Assembly: GCA_937862565.1 (NCBI GenBank)
Contig: CALMFT010000014.1
Location: forward strand, 1-64,000
DNA: 64,000 nucleotides
Source: an uncultured bacterium
GTDB lineage: Bacteria; Patescibacteriota; Gracilibacteria; Absconditabacterales; Absconditicoccaceae
Reading direction: 5' to 3'
Numbering within the stretch: the stretch's first letter is position 1; each line of letters begins with the position of its first letter. A model generated the notes under the pieces. The model worked only from the letters and a program-made list of their open reading frames with translations, did no database searches and was not told where the DNA came from. This document shows positions 54,813-64,000 of this stretch, one piece after another. The translations under genes and the position numbers were made by a program.

Positions 54813-57648
54813 CTGACATATCAGTACCAAGAAGAATGCTCATAAGTTTTGCTGATCCTGTCTCTCGACCCGTAGAAGTTGGAGAACTTGGTGGAGTTCC
54901 AGTTGGTCCTCCGGGTAAAGCTGTAAGAGTTTTTCGCATATCTTGATAGCTAGGAACTTTAGCTTGTTTTTCTTTTACTATTTTATCTACCATTGCGTAA
55001 TTAAAGTAATCTTCATCAGCATAAGCTCCTTCTCCTTTGAATACATGAGCTTGGGTTCAATCTGCTGGATTATCTTTATCATCTACAGTATAAGTGAGTC
55101 CAAAATCACTGGCTTTAGTATTTTCATGTGCTCGTGGTATTCCTCCAATAGTAATAGATTCCTTAGTAAACTGTACATTATTGATCATTGCTATATATGC
55201 TGGAGTTTCCATCTTGTTATCTTTGAGGAATTGGAAGGCTTGGGATTTACGTTGTTGCTCAAGCTCGGAAAAATTAGCATTAGATTTTGCTACATTATTA
55301 GCCTCAATATGCTCCTCATATTCATATTGTTTAAAAATATCCTTTGCTTTTTGCTTTTGCTCCTCCTTGATTTTCTGATTTTTATCTTGTTCACTAGTAT
55401 CTTCGAGTAATTTATTAAGTTGTTCAAAGAATCACCATGCAGGATTATTATCATACTCTTGCAGATAGTGAGCATTATCATTTTTTATAGCAGTATCAGT
55501 CGATGATCGATCTCTATCCAAATTTAATTGATCCTGACATACAGCAATAAGTTTTTTTATATCTTCTTCAGAAAATTGAGACTGTTTATCAAGTACATCA
55601 AGAAGAGTTAAGATACTCACATCTCCTCCATATTCATCAATCAGAAGTCAGATTATTTTTTTTATCTCTTTTTCTTTCTTAGTCATATGAATCGTATCAC
55701 TCAAGGGAAGTTTACTAATACTAGGATAAAGAGCTATTAAAAGTTGGGTAATATCTGTTACTTGTAAGGCTCCTTTATTTCATTTTACCACTTTATCTGA
55801 GGTAGAAACGAGGTTGAGTTTAGCAAGGGTGATATTATTTTTATCTTTCTTAGCCAACTCTTTTGATCTAGTCGTAAGATACTCTTCGTGCTGCGAATCA
55901 ATCAAACCTTTAGCAGAGAAAACTCTGAGTAAAATACATTGATCTTTGATATCAGCTTGATTACTAATAAAATCACAAATTTTGTGGGCGATAATAGTAT
56001 CATAACTGCTATCTTGTATAATTTGTAATCTTTCAGTTTCATCCCAATTTCGTAGTTCCAGAAATCTTTTAGTATCAAGGAGAGCCTGATTGAGGGTTCA
56101 TTTTGTTTCCATAAAATCTCCAGCTGAATTGAGTTTTGAAGAAAAATAAGTTTGTTCTTTTCTCGCAAATCTCAAATCTTCAACTTCGGGAATTACTTTA
56201 ACCAGATTATCAAGTAAGCCATTTTCCTTGAAGGTAGAAGCTCCTACATAAGGAATATATCATGGTTTATACATTAGTTTTGCAGAAACAAGAAGCTTGA
56301 GTTCATCTCCCCCAATATAATCTACAGGAATTGGTGAAAACTCACGAGCTATATAATCTGCAGGAATAAGACCATATTGTTCTCATCGATTGGTAGTACC
56401 AATAAAATTCACAGACTTAATATCTATCTGATCACCATTACTAAGCGTTAATTTTTCTCCTGGTTTACGAGATCGGAAGAATTTGAGATAGGCAAGTGCA
56501 GATTCAGGATATCTTAAGAATTCATCAATAATAATAGGTAATCCCATTTTACAAGCTAATTCTAACTTGCTCATAGCGAAGTCAAACATGGGTTTATCTT
56601 GTGCTTGATCACGAACATGTGAAAGTTGATCAGGTGATTGTTTGGTTAAAGGAACAATTTTACCTAAAAATTCATTTTTTGTAGCATCAGGATGCCCAGA
56701 TAAAGCTGGAACATCTTGTGAAAGTAATTCAAATTCTTCTTTGGAAATTTGCTCACGATTCATAAGCATATTGAGAAGTTTTCTTACCGTATACTTTGCA
56801 AGTTCTGTTTTCCCTGTACCCGCTGGACCTGTGAGCACGCTATTTTTTCTGTCTAAAATATTGTGAAGAATACTGTCTACGATTTTTTCTCTACTTGCTA
56901 AACCTTCTACTACTAATCATCCATTAGTAGCCTGTTGTTTATGAATATTTCATAATTGTCTATACAATACTGCAAGTTTTGTATCCTTATAGCTTTCTGT
57001 TTGCTCTGCTAATGATTGTTGAAGAATGGAAATAATATTAGTGAGATACTCTTTTGCTGACTTGAGTGGATAAGACTGTTTTGATATTCTACTCAATTCA
57101 TCGTGATAGGTAAATCGATCTATATCCAGAATAAGTTGTTGTAGAGAAGCAATAGAAGATTGGAAAGAAGAACTACGATTATGTAAAGTAATGAGATTTT
57201 TGATAGATTTTTGCAATTGACTCACAACAGAATCAAATATAGACTTGGCATGGGGAGAATTGAATTCAGCTTTTTTTAAATTCTGTATTGCTCCTTCACC
57301 ATTCTCTTGTATTTCAGCTTCTATGAGGGATCGATCAGTATATTCTTTTTCTGGTATGGGAGTAAGATTTCTCAATTTCTTTTCTCCCTTCTCAAGAAGT
57401 TGAAGATGTGGTTTTCTCTTAGTAATTTCACGAGAAAGTTCAGGAGAAATAGGAAAATCAGTATTTGTTTGACCCAAATAGATATCTGTGAAAGAATGTT
57501 GTGTGAGAGTAGCAAGATCTGCTGAATTAATAATCTCTTGAAGAGATGATGTATGTAAAGTAGATCAAAGTTCATCCACTTGTTGCTTGTGTTTACGTAT
57601 GGACTTACGTTGGTCCAAAGAGAGTGATGAAGGAGAGTGATTAGTCAT
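54646..57648 (-). CDS. MoxR-type AAA+ ATPase with a DGR-diversified C-type-lectin C-terminus
   Basis: 1000 residues, joined across at least eight UGA codons. Order: helical N-terminal region (1-260); AAA+ module with Walker A GPAGTGKTE (273-281), Walker B LPIIIDEF (370-377) and sensor FIGTTNRG (415-422); a helical middle with charged repeats; and a C-terminal FGE/C-type-lectin domain whose last 55 residues are the VR. MoxR ATPases remodel partner proteins and pair with vWA proteins; the gene lies 26 bp after such a partner. The diversified surface would be the recognition part. UGA codons at 56950, 56383 and 55432 are needed to join the domains. Confidence 0.92.
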
Positions 57649-57674
57649 TAGAGAAGAGAATAAGGTAAATATAT

Positions 57675-59930
57675 TTAAATTTGTTTCAGTCAATTGATAA
57701 GTACTTCTTGCATTTTAGAACCAAGATCTGAAGGTTTTTCACAAATAATTCCAGATCCCTGACCAGAGTCAACTTTGCCGAAAAGATCTTTCATAGGAGA
57801 CCCATCGCTTGTGATACCAATTCCAGAAGTAATAACTCCCAATGCACGTAATTGAGCAATCATATTTACAGCAAGCTGTTTATCAGAGGTTTGACCATCG
57901 GACATCACGAGTATTATATATTTTTCTTTTCATTGGGCTACTTTTTTCTTATAGTCTTCAGTCAATAATTCAAAATCTTCATACACTTTTTGAAGTGCTC
58001 CACCGATATTAGTACCCCCATCATCAATAGATAGCCCTTCCAAAGAATGTATAACATCTTCACTTGTCCAGTCATTGGATGCTGATTTCCATTCCTGAAT
58101 CTCAGAACTTCCATCAAATATTAATCCTTGAGACCAAATATCAGGTAATTTATTTTTATCTATCTGATTATCTCGTCATCCTGTTGCATCCAGAAGCTTA
58201 TCACTAAGAAGCTTGAGCGCATGCATAATGAGGAGGCTATTAATCTTTTGGTCATGATTTTTAATACCTTGCATACTTCCACTTCCATCACAGACTAGTA
58301 CAAAATGAAAACCTGTTACGAGTTGTTGTTCAAGTATTTTACGGTAATCTTTTTGTCGAGCAAGCGTTTCTGTGATATCTTTACCCAAAAGATTATCTAT
58401 ATAAATCTCTACTGTTCCACCATCATGAAGTTCTCCATTTCCTCTATCACTATCTACTGGTCATTTATTACGTATTCTTTGATTAGTTCTTTTTGATTTT
58501 ATATTCTCAAAAATATCAGTAAGAATTACATCAATAACACCACTATAATCTGATTCTATTTTCGGTAAGATATCTTCGTTGTACTCTTCAAGTAATTTGA
58601 CTAACTTATCTCGTTCACGAGGATCGGAATTTTCTAGATCTGCATATTTTGTTTTTCTGAGTTGAGATTCAGCTTTTTTAGTAGAGTTAGATTTTGCCTC
58701 TTCTTCATATTTTTTCTCAATAAGTTCATTTATTTCTTCTTGAAGTTTTTGGATATCATCTGATTTCAATCCTTCTTCTTCCAAGACATGAGGCATATCA
58801 TTTATCTTTTCATACCACTTTGCAAAAGGATCATCTTCTAATTCACTATCATTTTGATCATTTCAAGCAGATTGACTAGGGTCTCCTTCTTGTGTTCCTT
58901 GTGGCTTTCCTTCACCAGGTTTTCACTGATTTTCCCCTTCCTGTTCTCATTGCTCTCATTCCTCTCCTCATTGTCATTGTCACTGCTCTCATGGTAACTT
59001 ATCCTGTTGAGTAGAATCTTTTGAATCCTTGTTAGTAGTATTATTCTGAATATCTTCTTCGTAGAGTTCTTTAAATTTATGATATAAAAATAGGATATAA
59101 GGAAGTCTCACAGGTAGTGAGATAGAAGTGTCAGTAGCGTGGCCTATAATATCGCTTCTAGAACGATTGTATAAATCAATTAATGACTGTACTTTAGGAT
59201 CAAGAATTACTGGACTTCAAGGAGTCATTTTTTGTCTTAAAATACCCTGCCCAAACTGCAAATGTAAAGGCATCAATCCTCCCAACTCTTCTTGATTAGT
59301 CCAATCGTCTCCAGGAAAACACCAATCACGATAATTATCCTCAAGAGTTTGACTAAGAGCAAATATTCACTGTTGGTAATCTACACTGCGTTTATTCACA
59401 TACACATCTCTCATTCGATTTTCGAAGGTATGGTATAGTTTTTCCTCTGCAATGAGATTTTTTCTTTTATCCAAAAGAGTATTTCCAGGAAGAGCATTGA
59501 ATCATCTTGCAACAAAACTTGGAAGTGTATGTTTGAAATGTTGTGAATAATCTAAAGAGTTGGAAATTTTATTTCATCGATATTCTAGCTCAGCATTTTC
59601 ATACAGATGTCACAATTCATGTAATGATATTTGAATAAGCTGATTGAGGGTAGGATACTTTTGAGTTTGAGAATGAATAATTTTTGCCAAACTCGGTAAA
59701 TTTATGAAAATAGACTTTTGTGATTCTTTATGAGCTCCCACATCATCTTTTACTCGAGCTATAGCATCATTTTGTGAGTCATTCAAAAACTGTATCTGGA
59801 TAGCTTTACCCAGACCATGTGCATACCCCTGTGTTCGAGAATTTATTATTTTTTTCTCTGAATCATTGAGCATATATTCATAACTATTTTGTTCGTCCTT
59901 TTGCATACTCTTATGATACTCAACAGCCAC
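57675..59930 (-). CDS. vWA-domain partner protein of the MoxR AAA+ ATPase
   Basis: 751 residues. N-terminal helical domain (1-260), a Gln/Gly/Glu-rich linker (about 290-350, many UGA), an acidic helical region, and a C-terminal vWA domain with a complete MIDAS: DGSGS (548-552), Thr in GGTNIGG (640) and Asp in MSDGQ (677). The arrangement resembles CobT/ViaA-type partners of MoxR ATPases, where the vWA domain binds the hexamer or the substrate. It is the first gene of the cassette. The start is a GTG at 59928; an ATG nine codons later (59904-59906) is an alternative. Confidence 0.88.
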
Positions 59931-60138
59931 AATTAATGCAAATTTATGTATAGCTTGTTATCATTTTTTGCTTTAACAAATCGGATTATACATTATATAT
60001 AAAATGATATATCTCCTATGAGTTAAATAGGTAAGATAAGAGGTAATTTTATATAAAACTTAAAATAAACTTGTGTTATATGATTAAATAATTATAATAA
60101 TTTCATATTCAGAATATTTTATATTCTTATTTTTTGAT

Positions 60139-60807
60139 ATGAAATTACTTACTCTTACTCAACAAACTTATGAACAGGAATTTAAAACACCAGAGAAGAA
60201 TGACAATAAATCAGAAAAATTGGAGGAGAAAGATTATGGTTTAAATATAAAGGAGAATATTCAAGATAATTTTGAGAAGAAAGAAAGTATCGAAACCCCA
60301 CTAGAAAAATTAGGCTTTGAGGTTTTCAAAAGATTTTATAATGATTTTGGAGTTATTAAAAAAGAAGATGGAAAGATAGCAGATCCACTTATTAGTGATA
60401 AGTATATTGACTGAGTAGGATGTGCAAGACAATATCCAGGTGAGGTTATTGTAAAGTTTAGATTATTTTATAATAGTAATGAGACAAAAATTCACGAACG
60501 AGGAACTTTCAAAACGGACCAAGAAGAATATGATTGGCACAATCAAAACAGCAATGCACCAAAAGGAATTATCGCAACCACTAAAACTGATAATAAAGGA
60601 TTCAGAAGAGATACCATATACGATATGGCCACAAAAACTCTCACAACTAACGAATACCAAAATAATGACTTTACTAAGAAAATAAGCTCCAAAACTATTG
60701 AGGATGAAGCTTCTATTACAGGATTCTTAGACAAGGTACAATGAAGCGTTTCAGGATTCGTAAGGGATGATGATAGATGAGGAGAAAGTCAAAAAAAGAA
60801 TCAATAA
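60139..60807 (+). CDS. Unknown protein divergent from the DGR cassette, 222 residues
   Basis: Not recognised. The first 60 residues are Lys/Glu-rich and disordered-looking; the rest has short strands (GEVIVKFRLFYNSNETKIHE) and a Lys-rich end. Five or six UGA codons are Gly. It starts 209 bp from the vWA gene and is transcribed away from it. It converges on rlmE with a 13-bp gap. Whether it belongs to the cassette is unknown. Confidence 0.6.
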
Positions 60808-60820
60808 AAGAAATAAGAAA

Positions 60821-61429
60821 TTATCTCCACTTCACAATATAGATCTCTTTACTCAAATCTCTACATGCTTTGGGTTTAATAAGCTTGATGTTGGTAGCTC
60901 ATCGAGTTTTTTTACAATCACTCACGAACTCATCAAATCAAGGTCCCATAAATATTTTCATAGCAAATTTACCTCCTTCTTTGAGATAAGTTTCATACAG
61001 CCAGAGTGTATCTTCAAGTACTGCAATACATCTCATAGCATCTATACCTTTGAAGCCAATGGTATTTGGTGCTAGATCAGAAAGAATACAATCAAATTTT
61101 TCTACATTATATTCTTCAAACAATTTTTTACAAGCTTCACGATCGGTAGCATCTACTACAGCTGTTACCACTCATCTCAAATTTACTTTAACTGGTTGTA
61201 TGTCAAGTCATATAGTAAGAAAATCAAGATTTGCTCATAGTTTTTTGGAAGTATATTGTAATCGGCTACCTGGACTACATCATATATCCAATACTTTTTT
61301 GACTGACTTGTCTAAAAGTTTATACTTCAAGTCAATCTCCTCGAGCTTATAAATTGATCTTGCAACAAAATTCTCTCATTTTGCTTTTTTGAAATAATGG
61401 TCTTGAGGTTTGAATCAGTGGTCAGCCAT
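60821..61429 (-). CDS. rlmE: 23S rRNA 2'-O-methyltransferase RlmE (FtsJ/RrmJ)
   Basis: 202 residues, family length. RlmE methylates the 2'-OH of U2552. It shows the SAM motif VLDIGCSPGSRLQYTSK, with the first Gly encoded by UGA, then DCILSDLAPNTIGFKGID, the catalytic Asp/Lys set and GGKFAMKIFMGPGFDEF. At least seven UGA codons are Gly. The first ATG (61427-61429) opens the family's N-terminal KAKGENFVARSIYKLEEID, containing the first catalytic Lys. Confidence 0.95.
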
Positions 61430-61553
61430 AATACGAATACCGAAATAGAATAGCTTATACTATAATTTAATTGAGTAGTAATACAATATTTGCTTATCGC
61501 TATTCTCCCAAATCATATGATTCAGATTATTTTTAACCTTACAATTACCCAAT

Positions 61554-63056
61554 ATGTATATTCGTCAAATAAACAAAGAATCCAAAAAATCAAATACTAC
61601 GTTGTGGACAATTGTAGGAATATGCGCTGGTATAGCAATCACGGCTGCTGCATATGGTATCTTCAATCTGTCATGGGGAACGCCGTTGGGAACATCTCAA
61701 TACGATACAGGAACGAATAAAGGTATTATTCCTAGTATTGGTGATTATCTATTTGGTGATGCGAGTGGTGAATTATTTAGTGGAGATACCAAATCAGGCA
61801 CAATAGTTAATACATGAATATCACTTACGTGAGCAATTACAGGTGATATTTTGACTATCTACCCTACTGGTTATGTAGATCAATTCAACAAAGCTGTGAT
61901 GATTTTACAAAATGATTCATTGGTAAATACGTATGTAGATACTGACAATCTCACGATGAGTGGCTATACTAATATATCTATCAATAATATTCCCAATACT
62001 GTGGTCTCTCCAAAACTCTTACTTCAAGGTAAAGTTAGCCCGACTATTGAGAATCTTTATATTCTAGGTACCACTGCGGACGGCGCATTTTTATTTGAAC
62101 CAATAAACTTTAAAGATAATACTTGGGCTTTTCAGCTTGATCCAAACAATGATAACATCAAACCATGAATTAATAATTATTATATAATCTGAAAAAGAGA
62201 AGACAATATGTATAATATACAATATGCTATAGTAAAAACATATGAAACAGATGAATTTTCTGCGACTCTTGATAAGATCTGTCTTCTAGATCTGTGCAGC
62301 GATCCGAGTCTTAGCAAAAAAACTCAAGCAAATAGTACTACAATTTTACAACAAAGCGATGATGCCAAAACAGTTATTCAGATTATTCCCAATATATCAA
62401 TTATAAAAGGCACAAAGTGTGCAAATTGAGATGTGGCATTACAACAAGTCAAAAAAATTGGAGATAATTATCTAAGAGTAAGTAAAGGTTGTGACTACGA
62501 ATCACAAGGAGTAAGTCAGTCTTTTGTGGACAAAAACAACATCCCTGTCACTTCGAGCAATGCTAACCTTGGAAATATTCCAAAAGTTCTTCAGTTCGGA
62601 AATATCAAATATATACCAACAATAACGTTTTCTAGGAAACCAAGCCCGTTTACCAAGATCAACCAAATAAATAGTAACTACATCATTAAAGACATTTTCG
62701 ATAAAAAATATTTAGAAAATGAATATAGATTTGAACTTCCTGATAATTTATTCGTGTACTACACTCTCGATAAAACTCAACTCAATTACATGAGACCTTC
62801 AATCAGCAATGGTATGTATAAAGTTATACCTAAAGCGGTATCACGAATGAATAAAAATATTGTATATACTGTTTCTTCTTCAGATATTGGCTTACATGAT
62901 GCTATTGTAGCACATTTTAAAGGCAGTACAATCTCCAATCCTACTAACTGTTCAAATGCTAAGCCCAACGATGATCCACTTGCTAAATTTGGTATACGAC
63001 CAATCGATGCAAACTATGACGTGATAGGTTTCCGAGACTGCTATGGAGTTCAATAA
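61554..63056 (+). CDS. Large single-pass surface protein, unknown family
   Basis: 500 residues. A short basic N-terminus, one membrane helix (about 17-36) and an extracellular remainder rich in Thr, Ser, Asn and Ile with many strands, in the style of cell-surface beta proteins. A CANGDVALQQV segment and three Cys-containing loops suggest disulfide pairs. At least five UGA codons are Gly, one in a 9-mer copy (62184). No family was recognised; it could take part in contact with a host or other cells. Confidence 0.7.
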
Positions 63057-63184
63057 AGACTATTGACAAATCATTTCAAATAATAACTATCAACTCCCTC
63101 AAGTTTTCTTGAGAATGTTCTTTAACAGTTTTACTACGCAGTAACAAAAGGTATTTTCAAATAACAAACAAAAAAAACAAAACT

Positions 63185-63493
63185 ATGTCGAGATTAAAAG
63201 AATTATTAGAGTTAAAAAACATTACAACAGAAGAACAAAAAAAAGAAGTAGAATTTTTTATAGGATATTTGGCTGACACCAATATAGATGCTATGAAAGA
63301 GCAATATGAATTAGAAAATGAGGTTAATGCTCTCAAAGAAGATCTGGAACAAAAAGCATCAAATCCTTTTCGTAATCCAGAAGTAGCAAGAATATATAAT
63401 AAAATTATTAAAATTGATTACAAAAATGACATTAGATATCAGAACTGTATCAAACTAAAAAAATTATTAAACCAAGAAGTTAACGTAAATTAA
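63185..63493 (+). CDS. Small coiled-coil protein, 102 residues
   Basis: Not recognised. Almost entirely Leu/Glu/Lys-rich heptads, so a coiled coil, with a short loop (SNPFRNPEVAR). No UGA codon. It starts after an A-rich leader ending AACT-ATG and is followed 16 bp later by another small coiled-coil gene with which it is probably co-transcribed. Confidence 0.65.
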   Translation: MSRLKELLELKNITTEEQKKEVEFFIGYLADTNIDAMKEQYELENEVNALKEDLEQKASNPFRNPEVARIYNKIIKIDYKNDIRYQNCIKLKKLLNQEVNVN

Positions 63494-63509
63494 GTTAAAT
63501 AAAGAAACT

Positions 63510-63902
63510 ATGCCAGGACTACAAATTTTGATCGAGAAATTATTGAACAATATAGATTCAGTAAACGCTGAACTGAAAGTTGCATTAGACTTTAGGTTGT
63601 GTGAATTAAAATCCTCTACTGAGGAAGATAAAGAAAATTACAAAAAGGAAATATCAGCATGTATGGTACTCTTAATAAGGAAAGAAGAATTTACTAATGC
63701 TAAATTGCACAGAGTAACTTGCAGTGTCAATAGCTTAGAAGAAAAAGCTAAGGAGAATCATATCAATGTCTCTAAAGATCCCGTTGTTCTAAATTTAAAA
63801 AATGAACAAACGCGTCTAAAAAAACAAAGTGATGAGTTAGGAACTTTATGGGAAAGACTGAGAGGTCTTTTGCCGTTAGTGAGAAATAACAGAACTTGGT
63901 AG
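63510..63902 (+). CDS. Small coiled-coil protein, 130 residues
   Basis: Not recognised. Charged heptads predominate, with a single Cys-containing patch (RVTCSVNSLE). No UGA codon among three glycines. It has the same A-rich AACT-ATG leader as the preceding gene and ends at a strong intrinsic terminator, closing the two-gene unit. It resembles its neighbour only in composition. Confidence 0.65.
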   Translation: MPGLQILIEKLLNNIDSVNAELKVALDFRLCELKSSTEEDKENYKKEISACMVLLIRKEEFTNAKLHRVTCSVNSLEEKAKENHINVSKDPVVLNLKNEQTRLKKQSDELGTLWERLRGLLPLVRNNRTW

Positions 63903-63919
63903 TAAAACTGAAAAGAAAA

Positions 63920-63953
63920 AACCTCCGCATGATTACATGATGGAGGTTTTTTA
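63920..63953 (+). terminator. Intrinsic terminator of the coiled-coil gene pair
   Basis: A stem AACCTCCgCAT / ATGaTGGAGGTT with loop GATTAC, followed by TTTTTATTTT. The last 47 bp of the window hold no start codon that can be judged. Confidence 0.85.
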
Positions 63954-64000
63954 TTTTATTTTAAAGGAGAAATTAACTTGTTCCGAGGTATTTCAATCTT

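Noticed and set aside
54627-54845. A plus-strand frame opposite the VR
   Set aside because: Antisense to the coding VR, with Ser/His-rich low complexity and no homology pattern.

Overview
The window reads as an AT-rich bacterial chromosome segment that uses genetic code 25 (UGA = glycine, only UAA and UAG as stops). In the standard code nearly every long gene is chopped at UGA. Read as Gly, the pieces join in frame into full-length recognisable proteins: TypA, SecD, RpoC, Rel, an AAA+ ATPase, and a DUF2207 protein whose glycine-rich tail mixes eight UGA with GGU/GGA. This code is known from Absconditabacteria (SR1) and Gracilibacteria (BD1-5) of the Candidate Phyla Radiation; I cannot tell which from this window. 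All coordinates below are reconstructed with UGA = Gly.

Layout. 1-9.3 kb, minus strand: a partial anchored coiled-coil protein, a peptide-binding ABC lipoprotein-like protein, a stand-alone atpD, a DUF4012 membrane protein, truD and typA; an orphan small-RNA candidate sits at 5.96 kb. 9.4-13.8 kb, plus: a short SufD-like protein and three envelope/secreted proteins, the last Cys-rich. 13.9-16.6 kb, minus: a secreted protein and secD. 16.9-19.6 kb, plus: lemA, an ASCH protein and DUF2207. Three tandem promoter/terminator units follow. 20.1-32.0 kb, minus: cell-wall genes (LCP ligase, WecA/MraY-type transferase, FemAB), rlmH, ebfC, a UvrC lacking its GIY-YIG domain, htpX and rpoC without rpoB. 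32.2-36.8 kb: two tandem trypsin-like proteases, a small membrane protein, RodA/FtsW, an Asp-repeat protein and a third protease-like protein. 36.8-46 kb: a KH-containing secretion-type ATPase, GNAT, MscL, LspA, an N-terminally truncated UvrA, unknown proteins and trhO. 46-52.6 kb: Rel, RluD-like, a winged-helix/PRTase fusion and an RsmF-like methyltransferase.

The highlight is 52.4-59.9 kb, all minus strand: a complete diversity-generating retroelement (DGR). In transcription order it is a vWA protein, a 1000-residue MoxR-type AAA+ ATPase whose last ~55 residues are the variable repeat (VR), the template repeat (TR), a DGR-type reverse transcriptase, and an Avd-like four-helix protein overlapping the RT stop. 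TR and VR (175 bp each) differ at 14 internal sites, and every one is an adenine in the TR sense strand, the signature of adenine-directed mutagenic retrohoming. So the diversified protein is an AAA+ ATPase paired with a vWA partner, not a simple surface adhesin. A 6-bp-stem hairpin lies just past the VR, as in known DGR target sites.

A second genome-scale signal is a dispersed 9-mer, ATAATCTGA, found by hand 43 times on the two strands where one to two would be expected. It occurs inside and between genes, which looks like a DNA uptake sequence; in one frame it reads Ile-Ile-UGA(Gly). The right end carries rlmE, a large anchored surface protein and two small coiled-coil proteins. I found no rRNA, tRNA, CRISPR array or insertion sequence.
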